A stretch of DNA of 64,000 nucleotides. It comes from Lepidostoma basale. Taxonomy: Eukaryota > Arthropoda > Insecta > Trichoptera > Lepidostomatidae. A program made the translations under genes and the position numbers. Position 1 is the stretch's first letter. Every line of letters begins with the position of its first letter. The notes beneath the pieces were generated by a model. The model was not told where the DNA came from. It saw only the letters and a list, made by a program, of their open reading frames with translations, and searched no databases. Positions 1 through 10,030 of this stretch are shown in pieces. The DNA lies in NCBI GenBank assembly GCA_022606425.2, contig JAHDVF020001344.1:1-64000 (forward strand), read 5' to 3'.

Positions 1-2
1 AA

Positions 3-120
3 AGCAACGCTATAGGTATACAGCCTTAGAATATGTAGATGTGCCTTATTATCCGAGGCGAAAGGGAGCTAGACCCTAATACACAGCAACACTATAGGTA
101 TACAGCCTCATAATATGTAA
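3..120. repeat. Short direct repeat pair, period about 81 bp
   Basis: The block around CTATAGGTATACAGCCT occurs at about 4-37 and again at 85-120 with few changes, followed each time by AATATGTA. It looks like the end of a tandem repeat or retroelement 3' region that continues left of the window. No coding potential is seen. Confidence 0.6.
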
Positions 121-379
121 ACGGACATGCCTCTGCTGTATGTAATTTAAATTTTTGTTTTTACTGGTGACTGAACACATAATATTGTTGTAACTGTTTT
201 TCTTTATAATCTATCATCTAGGCTAGAGATGTCCAACAATAATTTACCTCAAGACCCTAACTCCTTCTCCTTTTAGAATCAGTGAGTGCTATTTACCTGC
301 AAAGGAAAAAAAAACAATTGTCTCTTTTGTGCTGTGGAAACTTTAAAACAATGATAATTTTTGTATTTATAACTTAACT

Positions 380-700
380 GTGTTTGTGTTTTTACCTGAA
401 CTATAATTTGTATTTTTTTTTTTAAACTTAACAATTTGTAATATGTCAAACTAACTGCTACCTAAGACTTAATCCTGTCTCCATTGTGTTTAATGATCCT
501 TAATTTTCTGAACTTGTGACTATAGTTTGTATTTTTAAACTAAACTTAACAATTTGTAATATGTCAAACTAACTGCTACCTTTTAGGATATAACCCTGTC
601 TCCCATGTGTATAATGATACATTTTTTTAACTTGTGAATCTAATTTGTACTTTGAAATAAACTGTCTTTGTATTTCTCAATTGTCCAAACTGTCACCTTC
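380..700. repeat. Degenerate tandem repeat, unit about 115 bp
   Basis: The block containing AATATGTCAAACTAACTGCT occurs at about 440-460 and again about 117 bp later. A weaker third unit with TGTCCAAACTGTCACC lies near 680-700. Each unit ends in a T-rich stretch. Together with the repeats at the left edge this could be a retroelement 3' region, but I cannot name the family. Confidence 0.55.
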
Positions 701-839
701 TAGGATTTAATCCACGTGTAACTTTTGTATGCCATTCACTGAAGGAGCTTTTTTTTATTATTTTTTTTTTTATTCCACATAAGAGCGAGTGTAACGTAAG
801 TTACTATTTCTTATTTATTTTCGGTTATCTTAATATTCA

Positions 840-1830
840 GTGTTTAGCTCTAGACCCCATTCAAACCCCTAGTTCCCGTTTTTACCACCAGAGTGCTACT
901 TTAAACTCTTGTTCCCGCGCGCTGCTCGGATTTGGCGCTAAATTCACCCCGATGTGTGCGCCCTCTGCAGTTCACTCTCAGCCCCTTCTGCGCAACCGAT
1001 TCTGCGCAGCCGATTCGGCCCGACTTCACTTCGTTTTGAGCTGTCAACTTCGCGGCATCGATTGGAGGATCGCCGTTTCGACCCGCGATTTTCCCGATGG
1101 GATAATCCGTTTTCATCTAGCCTCATCCGCCATGGAATAACTTCGAGCAAGGTATTTGCGGTACTTGCCATCGTGCCCATAAAATCTGTGGCATTATTTC
1201 AGGTCTTCCGCCAACTTGTCCTGCACTGTGGCGATGCCAAAAGTGCATATCCGCTCCCAGGCCGTTTGTCAAGCCCGACCTTGCTGCGGTTGATTCCCTC
1301 CGCCACGGTCCGAGCCATCCTCTGCTCCCGAAATTGCCGCCCACGTGTTGTCGCACATCATGTCCCGACAACGTGGTTGACCTCACCACCATGCGGAATT
1401 GCGAGGACCACTTCTTCACGCCGCTTCAGACAGCACCAACAGGTTAGGGAACCTCGTGTCTGCCAGGTGACGCTCTAAATATTGATTTGCTGACCCACCA
1501 TCTTCTGGTCAGCGTCGCTGATAACGTCTACGGACGACGTCGCCGGTCGATGTCCTGACGAGCACGCCGTCGAGGAATCGCCGCAAACAGCCTCTTCATT
1601 ATTTCACCATGTGCCTCTTTTTTTTATACGTACGACATCTCTAGCCCCTAGATAACTATTGTAACTATTTTTTTGTGTTATAATAAACCCTCATGTATTC
1701 CGTCATATGTATTTATTTACACCTTTCCCTATTCGAATGACAAGCCGGAAAGTATCTCACGAGAAAACCGGAGATCTAAGGGCCCGCTCTCTGCGCTAGC
1801 CGAGGTAGGGAGACACCCATTACATCATAT
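840..1830 (+). other. GC-rich island, possible solo LTR or retroelement remnant
   Basis: This stretch is far richer in G+C than its surroundings between about 900 and 1610. Overlapping ORFs run on both strands (954-1478 plus, 174 codons; 1123-1419 minus), and none resembles a known protein. It ends with a T-rich tract, a polyadenylation-type AATAAA at 1682-1687 and a segment reading GGGAGACACCCATTACA near 1812-1828. A promoter/poly(A)-bearing GC-rich block of about 1 kb is what a long LTR could look like. I could not find a convincing TG start or a 5-bp target duplication, so the call is tentative; a processed host exon is an alternative. Confidence 0.25.
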
Positions 1831-1960
1831 AAATCAGTCATAGTATTTTCTGTAAAGGTAATTTTTTCTTAATGGGTATTCTGAGGAATAGTTTTTTTCG
1901 AAACTGCATATTTTCAATAATTTTTATACTAAAGAATAGGTGTTCTCTGGCGAAAAAAAA

Positions 1961-2085
1961 TTCTAGAAGATTTATTATATTTATGGGAATGACATGTTTC
2001 GCCCTTCTAAGGCATTATCAAATGTGATCATGCCTTACAAGGGCGAAACATGTCATTCCCATAAAATATAATAAAACTTCTAGAA
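1961..2085. repeat. Foldback repeat with hammerhead-like GCGAAACATGTC motif in each arm
   Basis: Two arms of about 60 bp are nearly perfect inverted copies, starting TTCTAGAAG at 1961 and ending CTTCTAGAA at 2085. Each arm contains a small stem (GCCTT / AGGGC) followed by GAAA and the palindrome CATG, then TC. That order (core, stem II, GAAA, palindromic stem III, TC) is seen in type I hammerhead motifs of Penelope-like elements, but the CTGATGA part is degenerate here (GTGATCA). Assignment to a Penelope-type terminal repeat is an inference. Confidence 0.6.
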
Positions 2086-2170
2086 AACTGGCGTTTTCAT
2101 TCGTATTAATTATTTAATATGAAGTTTTATATCATTGTTCAAGAAACAATAAATAATCAAAGAGCGTTTG
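2083..2170 (+). repeat. Dispersed repeat adjoining the foldback; second copy at 48950-49035
   Basis: The stretch with TTTTCATTCGTATTAATTAT and the following ATGAAGTxTTATAxxATTGTTCAAG is shared with 48950-49035. At the 2-kb copy it directly continues the foldback arm, so it is probably the internal or 3' part of the same element. Confidence 0.6.
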
Positions 2171-2744
2171 CATAACCCTGATTGCATTATTTAGGTGTCT
2201 GCTCATCACCATACGTACGAGGAGACATTGTGTACATTTCATCATCGTCACCTGAGCAGCTCTTTTGCGTAAATCCACACCGGCTCGTTAAAATGGCGGA
2301 TATTTTGTTATGTGACTCCCGATACCTCCAACGCGCAGTACCGTCTCGGGACCTTGTGCTTCCATTAATGCCATTATCTGCTCAAGAAAGTACTTCCATT
2401 CATCCAATGAATTCTATCTTGTTGTTCAATTATATCATTCTAATGTATATACCTGATATGACTAGTTTAATTGCTTAATTAACGTAATATTATTATTAAT
2501 ACAAGCATTATGTTATATATTATATACCTCTTTGGGGAGACAGCGTTATTAGTTGATTAGTTTGAAATTGTTAATAAGTGATTTTTTTCACAAATAACAT
2601 TTATTCACAAACTTGCATTAAGAAAATTGTTTGAATATCTCCTTGCATGGAGCAAGGTAATTCATTAAATCTATTCAACTTCTAGGAAAAAAGACATTCT
2701 TATCATTGTTAAAAAATATGAGAATGTCATTTTTCCATATATTT

Positions 2745-3140
2745 ATATAGAAAAATGAGATGAGGTCCCTTAAACGTATGTGTCGTAGAACGATGTACGA
2801 CAGAATCTCAAATGTTGATATTAGAAAGGAATGTAGAGTGAAAAAAGGTATAATGAAGAATCATATGAAAGGATCGCTGCGTTGGTTCGGACATATGGAC
2901 CGCGTGGGTGAAGAAAGAATAGTTAAAAAAATATACTGTAACGATGTAAATGGAGTACGGAGTCTAGGTAGACCGAGGAAAACACGGCATGAACAAATTA
3001 ATCAAATTTTAAAGGTTGGTCTTAGAAGCCGGAAGAATCGACGTTCGTGTATGACTCGCTGTATGAATGTGGAGGAAGCTAGAGATGTATTTCAGGATAG
3101 AATATTGAGGCGGTCCATTATCTCTGCCCATCCCTACTGA
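2745..3140 (+). mobile_element. LINE fragment (TTAG-tailed RTE-like family), RT C-terminal region
   Basis: The reading frame from about 2760 to the stop at 3140 gives the C-terminal tail of a LINE ORF. It contains SLRWFGHM, GRPRKTRHEQINQIL and RRSCMTRCMNVEEA, ending SIISAHPY. These motifs recur in every copy of this family in the window, where the ORF ends in a variant of SILSAYPSGE. The piece lacks the catalytic RT domain and is 5'-truncated. The expected TTAG tail is missing after the stop, and the final codons are divergent, so this is an old copy. Confidence 0.8.
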
Positions 3141-3392
3141 ATTTAAATATTAAATGTTATAATAATTAAAACAAAATTACCATTTTTTCAAACATTATAT
3201 ATGAATATGTAAGAGATAATGAAAATTGAAACCCATTGTATTAAATACGAACCTCCAAGAATACCTGTAATACCAATAGTTAAATTCAGAAAATTTTACA
3301 TAAATATTTGAAGATTATTTTTGTATAGAATCATGTTTACCACCCCTGATCTGTATGTATATAAAGAACTAAGTTTACAATAGTGTTACCAG

Positions 3393-3432
3393 TCTGTCGA
3401 TGCCAGCGAGCCTGGCGAAACCGGTTGCTGTC
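3393..3432 (+). repeat. Hammerhead-like / Penelope-type motif
   Basis: A perfect 5-bp stem (GCCAG / CTGGC) closes a short loop. It is preceded by CTGTCGAT and followed by GAAAC, CGG and later CTGTC. It resembles the other stem-GAAAC motifs in the window. Downstream, AATAAAGACAAAAGT near 3437-3451 recurs near 63940, which suggests a dispersed element end. Confidence 0.4.
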
Positions 3433-3479
3433 TAAATAAAGACAAAAGTGGAAGTAGTCGTAGTAAACATCGTTTTATT

Positions 3480-4255
3480 TAATTATTATTTAAAATGAAC
3501 TTCCATCAAGAGATTTCAGTAAAATCATTTGATGAAACTTAACTTCAATTTCTTAAAGTATTTTCTTATTTTGGACGTCGAAATTGATTGAATGAAATCT
3601 TCCATAAAATTTGATTATTCGTTCATTTGATTTGACTAGTAAGCCGTCGAACTTTCGAGTAGAATCTAGAAAAGTGTATGGTGAAGTATAGATTATTTTT
3701 GATAGATATATTGTAGAGATTGCTACATTGGAACTTTAAATTAAACTGTAATATTTCCAAAGTCTCCCTTTGATCTATTTGAGGTTAGGCGCCGTACGCA
3801 ACGCTCTCTCGCATTCTAAAGACGGCCCTGGCACGATATCTACTCTAGGACAAACTCAATTTACAAAATATGGCGCTTACAGCCATCTGACATTTCGGCA
3901 AGGAGTAAATTCTAAAGGGTAAACATACAATGGACTATTAACTTTTATGTGAAATTGATGCCCTGCGTTGGAATCGCGGTAAGAATTTCTGGAGTAATTA
4001 AATTCGAATTGGTTCGTGACTCCGTGGCGAGTAACAGAAAGAAAATTTTGTTTCAAAAAATAACCTGATAATTTATTTTTCTTTCACTTAAAAAATATAT
4101 AAAAATATAATTAAATATTATATGTTTCCTGGATGTTTTTTTTTATAACTTAATTTATTTAATCTTTAAAACGTTATTGTGTTTTATGAATCGTTTCATA
4201 TATTGAACAAAAGATTTTTTTGAAAGATAGATTTTAAGCTGTAAATTCTTAAAAA
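3480..4255. other. AT-rich sequence, nothing recognised
   Basis: No ORF, repeat partner within the window or RNA gene could be identified by eye. The stretch 3780-3840 is slightly richer in G+C but has no recognisable motif. Confidence 0.5.
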
Positions 4256-4256
4256 T

Positions 4257-4375
4257 AAAAGTAACTAACAATCGCGCCGTCTCTCCAAAGGGACCGCCAC
4301 ATTGTTATTTCTTGACATTCTTCTTTCGTTTCCTCAACATTTATGCATCTTATAATGAACACCAAATATAGATTA
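4257..4375 (-). mobile_element. LINE 3' end fragment (TTAG-tailed family)
   Basis: On the minus strand this reads the family 3' end: the codons for a NVEEx(R/K)xxCQ-like stretch, then the WRSLWRD-type end, and the tail complementary to TAACTAACAATC. Only about 120 bp of coding region survives. Sequence beyond 4375 no longer aligns with other copies. Confidence 0.7.
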
Positions 4376-4572
4376 ATTAAAACATCCGTCCAGTCATCAC
4401 GCGTACATTTATGAAAATATGAAATATTTCTTCTAAACGAGATTTTCATTTTAATAAAGAACAGAAAATGGAATATTTTACTAAAAATAAAACGAAAGCT
4501 AAGATTTTATTGAATTTTTATTGAAATGGCATGTTACACCTTGTAAAGGCATTATTCGATATTTTTTTTAAC

Positions 4573-4635
4573 TATCTTACTAACAATCACACCGTATACA
4601 CAGGCGTAGGCAGAGAGGATGGACTGCCAGACTTC
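4573..4635 (-). mobile_element. LINE 3' terminus, very short (TTAG-tailed family)
   Basis: It contains the reverse complement of the diagnostic end: CTTACTAACAATCACACCGT followed by GGCGTAGGCAGAGAGGATGG. Only the last 60 bp of the family is present, typical of extreme 5' truncation. Confidence 0.65.
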
Positions 4636-4861
4636 TCGTATTGATTTTTATAAAGTTTACGTCATAGGGATTGGATTGCAGCGAGTTTAACTTATTTGAT
4701 AGTTCTTGGACGCCACTTGGGTATTTTTTTAATGTCGCAGTTTTCGATTTATTTTCACATTTTTTTAAACAACAGATTATTTGATTCCATTGCAACTTTT
4801 TAGATATTTGAAGCAAGTTTATTAAGTCAGACTTAAGACAACGTATTTTTTTTAACAAGGT

Positions 4862-4927
4862 CATTGCCGGGAATTCAACTGGGGACCTTTGACGTGACAG
4901 TCATAACTGTTGCCACTTTGCCACGTA
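4862..4927 (-). repeat. tRNA-derived SINE head (Asp-like)
   Basis: Read on the minus strand it has an A box TGGCAAAGTGG, a 4-bp stem TGAC/GTCA around the loop TGTCACG (anticodon position GTC, Asp-like), and a weak B box GTTGAATTCC. The acceptor stem does not pair well and the sequence runs into ordinary AT-rich DNA, so this is a SINE head or tRNA pseudogene rather than a working tRNA gene. SINE heads at 34150 and 36310 share the GACTGxCA block. Confidence 0.6.
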
Positions 4928-4929
4928 GT

Positions 4930-5535
4930 CCTCCAAAATGTGCGAACGTTTTAGATACTTCATGGCGAAGTAGATTCTATAAGACTTTAACTTTTTATTT
5001 ATGACAAGTTATTTTTCGGCAAATCCTTTTTTTAATTTACAATCTCCCAGGGGAAAAAACTTTCCTTAGTAGACCCTTTAATTTTGTAGGACTTGTAAAG
5101 ATTTCAAGTAGTTGGTTCTACTTTCGGTACGTGTCAAAAGCCCCCAGGGGGTTGGTACATGCTTTGCGATCATAGTGCGTAAGGTTTAGATCTTTGGGTG
5201 CCGGGATATATTTCATAGCAATTGGAAGTCCGCGGCCCTTACGGGGTGATCTAATCTCGAGTATAGACTTAGCTTGATGGGTCGTGTTGCGAATAATTCA
5301 CTTACTCGGGAAAATTTCGAGCGTCCGTCTCGCGAGCGGTGGAACGTTTATTTTTTTGCTATTTTTTCAAGGCGGCGTCGCACATTCCTCGAATACCAAT
5401 GGCGCTGCCTTATCGCTACCCTATCCGGGTCGTCAGCATTATTGCTTCATTGATTCTCGAAAGTCAGAAGAGACTTTGGAACTGTTATTTAATTTGTATT
5501 TTCTCCTAGTTCAAGACAACTTCAATTTAATATAA
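4930..5535. other. Unassigned sequence
   Basis: There is moderate G+C between about 5100 and 5420 and a plus-strand ORF of 83 codons at 5284-5535 with no recognisable domain. No other copy was noticed in the window. It could be single-copy DNA or an unrecognised element. Confidence 0.4.
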
Positions 5536-5536
5536 T

Positions 5537-5900
5537 TTACTAACTAACTTACCAACCATAGCGCCGATTATTTGACGGGGTGGGCAGAGAGGATAAGAGC
5601 CTTGTCTTGACATCACATTAGTTTCCTCTACATTCATACATCATAATCTACCTGCACGTAAATTTTTCCTAATGTGGCCGCAATTTAGTATTTGATACAT
5701 TTAGTCAAATTATGTTTTCCACGGCTTCTCTTTCCACTCACACTGCTTGTATTCGAAATTTTACCCATCTCGTCCAATCGTTTCATATGTTTAAACCATC
5801 TAAGGAATACATTTTCAATTTCAGATGCAACTACCTGCCTTTCGTTTCTTACATATTTCGTCATTCGGTTTCATACATCGTTTTTTCGTATATTCTTCTC
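5537..5900 (-). mobile_element. LINE 3' fragment (TTAG-tailed family)
   Basis: On the minus strand, from about 5890 down to 5537, the order matches the other copies: RKMCxxxxYDR-like region, the FKHMKRL equivalent of WFGHMERM, the GRPRKT-like block, then CMNVEETN and the reverse-complement tail TAACTAACTTACCAACC. Several frameshifts and substitutions are present (for example CGGGGTGGGCAGAGAGG in place of GGGGTAGGCAGA). It is an inactive copy. Confidence 0.75.
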
Positions 5901-6109
5901 ATTTATATAAAATTAACACAATTTCAAAAATATGAAAATATAAACAAAAAAGGCTATCTGATTTCAAAACAAACCTAACTGTCCTGAATCATTATCCGGA
6001 CATTCCAATAATTAAGTTTGTTTAACTTTTTTGACTCTTAATATATCCAAATTCTTCCGTTGGTTTGATTTGCAATGATTTCTAGAATTAAAACATTTTA
6101 CCAAAATAT

Positions 6110-6230
6110 GGATATGAATTAGCTTCTTCTTCTTATTCTTAATTAGGCCTTGTGGTCTGTTTCTAGAGATAGATTGGTCTCCAGCGTAATCGATTCCCAG
6201 GTATCGATCCATTAATTTCCTGGTCTAATT
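6110..6230 (-). mobile_element. Probable LINE 3' end with (GAA)n tail
   Basis: The minus strand ends in AAGAAGAAGAAGC-type repeats and carries ACAGACCACAAGGCC just upstream. This resembles the ACAGACCAAAGG plus GAAGAAGAAG end of the LINE at 30240-30650. Too little is left for a firm assignment. Confidence 0.35.
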
Positions 6231-6244
6231 TAGTAAATTTTTGT

Positions 6245-6552
6245 CTTGATATCAGATAATTAAAGGATCATTAAGATGGTTTGGACATATGGAAAGAATG
6301 AATGAAGAAAGAATGGTAAAAAAATATATGTTAACGATGTGAATGGAACCAGAAATAGAGGAAGACCGAGGAAAACTTAGCACGATCAAATACTGAATGT
6401 CGGCCATGTCAGAGAAATCGACGCGCGTGCATGACACGATGTATAAATGTTGAGGAAGCGAGAGAAATATGTCAGGAAAGAAAAGTGTGGCAATTCATTA
6501 TTTCTGCCTACCCCTTCGGGGAGACGGCGTGAGGGTTAGTTAGTTAGTAAGT
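6245..6552 (+). mobile_element. LINE 3' fragment with (TTAG)n tail
   Basis: It reads the C-terminal LINE segment: SLRWFGHMERM, then a GTRNRGRPRKT-like block, CMTRCINVEEAREICQERKVWQ, ending in SAYPFGETA. The tail GGTTAGTTAGTTAG closes at 6552. Frameshifts occur near 6320 and 6390, so no long ORF remains. It belongs to the same subfamily as 8013-8345 and 44632-45370, which share the NDINGTRN(I/R) block. Confidence 0.8.
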
Positions 6553-7135
6553 TTATTTATTTATTTAACGCATGAACGCCAAAATGGCTTTTACAAAATA
6601 AGCACAATAACCTATAATTCACAAGATTCACATAAGAACATACAAAGCGGAAGGAATTATGACAACGAGAATATATTAATAAAATCATGACAATGTACAA
6701 AAACACAATAATTTGATTATGATGGAACAGGTAGAATAATATATAATATTCAAATCAAATCAAACAATAATAACACATAATAATACATAGAATTAAACTC
6801 GTAAAACATATATAATGACGGGTACACATAATAACACATAGAATTAAAACATTATAAAATATAATTTTACATAATATTAATATGTAATTTTGAGAAAGGA
6901 AAAAAATATGATAAATCTCAATTAAGCACCCTTGAAAGCTCTGTAGAGTGAAAATAAAATGAATTATTTTTTTGAGTTTCTGATCACCTTTATTGGAAAA
7001 TAATTATGAAAATGGGATTAAGTCGTTCAAAATTTCGTTAATATATTTATTTTTAATAATTAATTAGATGAAGTATGATCTTAAGTTGATTTATAATTTT
7101 GATTAGTTATTGATCCTTTCAGTTGAATTATAAGC
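6553..7135. other. AT-rich sequence, nothing recognised
   Basis: Very A+T rich with short internal similarities (ACACATAATAxxACATAGAATT occurs twice, near 6773 and 6827). No ORF over 60 codons is seen. Confidence 0.5.
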
Positions 7136-7139
7136 TTAT

Positions 7140-7335
7140 AATAATAATGAGATCGAGGAAAACGTAGCATTATCAAATTAATAAAATGTTAAATGTCGGC
7201 TATGTAAGAGGTCAGAAAAATCGACGTGCGCGCATGACGCGATATATTGATGTAGAGGAAGCGAGAGAAGTATGTCAGGAAAGAATATCGTGATGGTCCA
7301 TTTTTCTGCCGAGCGTTTGATGGTAAGTTAACTAA
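7140..7335 (+). mobile_element. LINE 3' fragment (TTAG-tailed family)
   Basis: It matches the last part of the family: RSRKT-like, QINKMLNVGYVRGQKNR, ARMTRYIDVEEAREVCQERIS. It ends near TGGTAAGTTAACTAA, a mutated TTAG tail. It is immediately followed by the much longer copy at 7340. Confidence 0.7.
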
Positions 7336-7339
7336 TTAA

Positions 7340-8012
7340 GATCATATATAAGAATGAATTTACGTATCTGGGAAGCATGTTTACAAGAGACGGAAAAATG
7401 GAGAAAGACATCGAAAGGAGGGTTGGTGCTGGGAATAAAATAAATGGCGCACTCAAAGTCATTACTGCAAATAGAAATATATCCACAGAAGCAAAGATGG
7501 CAGTACACAATGGAGTTCTAGTGCCAACCCTCATGTATGGAAGTGAAGCTTGGAGCTGGCAAAAGAAGGATGAAAACAGGATAAACGCCGTAGAAATGAG
7601 ATCACTAAGAAGAATGTGCGGGAAAACGTTGTATGATAGAATACCGAACGATGAAATAAGAAAGAAATGTAAGACAGATGACTGCATCATGAATAAAATT
7701 AAGAAAGGATCCCTGAGATGGTTCGGACATATGGAACGAATGGATGAGAGTAGAATGGTTAAAAAGTTGTACACAAGCAGTGTGAGTGGGAAAAGAAGCC
7801 GAGGACGACCGAGGAAAACATGGCATGACCAAATTAACCAATTACTAAAAGGCGGCCAAATTCGAAGTCGGAATAATCGACGTGCGTGCATGGTGCGATG
7901 TATGAATGTGGAGGAAGCCCGAGAGGTGTGCCAGGACAGGCCAGTGTGGCGATCCATCCTCTCTGCCTACCCCTCCGGGGAAATGGCGTGATGGTTAGTT
8001 AGTTAGTTAGTT
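7340..8012 (+). pseudogene. Longest copy of the TTAG-tailed LINE: 205-codon RT C-terminal ORF
   Basis: The open frame 7377-7991 encodes about 204 residues. It runs from the end of the reverse transcriptase (FTYLGSMFTRDGKMEKDIERR just before the first ATG, then RVGAGNKINGALK) through NGVLVPTLMYGSEAW to the C-terminal tail with GSLRWFGHMERMDE, KRSRGRPRKTWHDQINQLL and RCMNVEEAREVCQD. It stops at SGEMA, followed by a TTAG repeat at 7992-8012. The YGSEAW motif lies after the RT thumb in RTE-type LINEs, so roughly the last fifth of an ORF2-like protein is preserved. The catalytic palm and the endonuclease are missing. The lack of stops over 205 codons makes it one of the younger copies. Nothing indicates host use. 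Confidence 0.85.
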
Positions 8013-8345
8013 ATAAGAATGAAAATTTAAGAAGTGATTGCGGTGCGAATGATGGTGTTATAAACAAAATTATGAAAGGATCATTAAGATGGTTTGGACA
8101 CATGTAAAGAATGAATAAATAAATGGTAAAAAAAATTGTATTTTAACTATGTAAATGGAACCAGAAATAGAGGAAGACCGAGGAAAATGTGGCGCGATCA
8201 AATAAATCAAATATTGAATGTCGGCCATGTGAGGAGTCAGAGAAGTCGACACGCGTGCATGACACGATGTAAGAATGTTGAGGAAACGAGAAAAATATGT
8301 CAGGAAAGAAAAGTGTGGCAGTCCATTATTTCTGCCTACCCCTGT
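8013..8345 (+). mobile_element. LINE fragment, plus-strand arm of an inverted pair
   Basis: It begins with sequence reading RSDCGANDGVINKIMKGSLRWFGHM, carries GTRNRGRPRKMWRDQINQIL, and ends SIISAYP at about 8340. There, instead of the TTAG tail, it switches abruptly into an inverted copy of the same LINE. A one-base shift after the WFGHM block breaks the frame (the ORF 8136-8423 reads through into the inverted arm). Confidence 0.75.
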
Positions 8346-8528
8346 ATTTCTGGTTCCATTGACATCGTTAACATATACTTTTTTTTACCATTATTTCTTC
8401 ATTCATTATTTTCATATGTCTAAACCATCTTTATGATCCTTCCATTATTTTGTTCATAACACCATCATTCGCACCGCATTCACTTCTTATATTTTCATTC
8501 GACAATCTATTATACTCAGAGTATCTAC
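8343..8528 (-). mobile_element. LINE fragment, minus-strand arm of the inverted pair
   Basis: The reverse complement of 8343-8528 aligns with 8018-8180: the block ending CCAGAAATA, then upstream GTTAACGATGT, the WFGHM-equivalent region, and ATGCGGTGCGAATGATGG. The two inverted stretches share about 165 bp. This is either 5' inversion during retrotransposition (twin priming) or a head-to-head later insertion. Confidence 0.75.
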
Positions 8529-8639
8529 ACATATATGTTACCTATGTTATAACCGAAACATGTCTGTGTTAAGTGAAACAAAGTGTAATTACTTTTATTC
8601 AAATATTAATCCACAACACAATGTGATGGCGAATATATA

Positions 8640-8960
8640 ATAAATTAAATATATTTATTATCAGTACGGGAGGATTCATCTCTCGGCTCCGATTAATGAG
8701 CTATTGTAAAAATGTTTTTGAAAAGCATTTTATGAACAGGGTAAAATCCCATACTTCTAAAGTTTCAGGTCGTTCCGCTATGCCAAGTGGCATTTTAGGA
8801 AAAAATCGATTTTTCGGAGCGCCGGCAGTACTGAGCCGAGCGCTATCGGGGGAGGAGCGGACCCGGACAAGGCGAGGGAAAGGTTATAATCTAGATTACG
8901 CAAGTTACACAGGTGAAGAATGAATATCCTACCCTCGCACCAGTGCCGGCTCCGGCACGT
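8640..8960 (+). other. Unassigned island with a 75-codon ORF
   Basis: From about 8640 to 8960 the composition is less AT-rich than its neighbours, and one ORF spans 8696-8923 (75 codons, basic, rich in R and S). No family motif, repeat copy or RNA gene was recognised. Possibilities are the tail of an unrecognised element or an exon of an unseen host gene. Confidence 0.3.
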
Positions 8961-9189
8961 CTCATTACGGTCACAATTAATTATTCGTGTCTCAGCATAA
9001 TATGTCGTACTGCAAGCTACACAAAATATGAAGAAGGCCTTCGCACCGTTTATGAACTGAACGACCCCTAAATATAATACGGATATACGTCAACCACCCA
9101 CGGATGTATTTGTGTGTGTATATATGTGTGTGTAAAAGTGCAATACGCACAATGTAGTATCTCGCTGTTAAAGTTGTTAATCTTCATTT

Positions 9190-9415
9190 TAAATCTTATT
9201 TTTCTCCTTTCAGACCTTTGGTCTGTTCCTGTAGTGCAGGTCTCTCTTAAGAAGTTGACTTCCAGCTATCCCTCCATCTATTTTGCGTTCTTTCTAGGGG
9301 ACGGTATCCAAAAAGATTCTGATGCGCCACAACGTGTAGATTTCTGGTGGGATCCATCCTTTGCACGTGCACATTCCAGAAATTTCTGCGTTGTCAGCCC
9401 TATCTAACGATATCT
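9190..9415 (-). mobile_element. LINE 3' fragment (same family as 30240-30650)
   Basis: On the minus strand it reads RADNAEISGMCTCKGWIPPE-like sequence. The nucleotide block CGTGCAxAGGATGGATCCCA is shared with 30395-30415, and the 3' part shares ACAGACCAAAGGTCT with 30613-30635. The interval between these blocks has diverged. It is a 3'-terminal remnant of an RTE-like LINE. Confidence 0.65.
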
Positions 9416-9699
9416 TCGACGATTAATGATTATTGATTTCGCAGATAGTCTGTTCCTCACCCCATCTCTTTTATTTTAAATTTAAAGGATATAGACTTCT
9501 CTTCATATGAAAGAGAATACCATATCCCACCTGATACTGCCGAAGCTTAGTTGACTTGTCCCATTATTTCTGTGATTAGGTCATTTTGATTGAGCACATC
9601 CACTCCCAGATATCAATATATCGTAACCTGTTCCAGCATTCTGTGATTTATGGATAACCTGCATCTTATGGGTTCTTTTGATGATGTCAGTTTTTTTTA

Positions 9700-10030
9700 A
9701 TTATAAGCTTATTTATTTATTCTCCAGTTTGGACTCGTGATTCATAATGGGATTCTGGTTCCATCTATTGTGTAAAGAAACGAAACTGACAGAAGTAGGA
9801 TGAGAGCAGATTATAAGAGGTGAGATCTCTTAGACGTTTGCGGATCAATCGTTGAATGATAGAAATAAAAAATGCTGATATCAAGAATGAATGTAGAGCG
9901 CAAGAAAATAATATGAACAAAATTATGTAAGGATCATTGGCCTAGTTATTAACGCATGGATAAAATATGGATAAAGACTGGTAAAGAAAGTCTACGTTCA
10001 CGGTGTGAATGGATTATCGAGTCTAAGAAG
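9700..10030 (+). mobile_element. Old LINE remnant (TTAG-tailed family)
   Basis: The order HNGILVPSIV, RSLRRLRINR, IKNECRAQENN and NKIM-GSL can be followed at nucleotide level in the same order as the copy at 7500-7720. Stops and indels are frequent. The end at 10030 is undefined, with no tail. Confidence 0.6.

Noticed and set aside
901..1478. Overlapping ORFs of 60-174 codons on both strands
   Set aside because: A GC-rich stretch opens several frames at once; none shows domain motifs, so no CDS is called.
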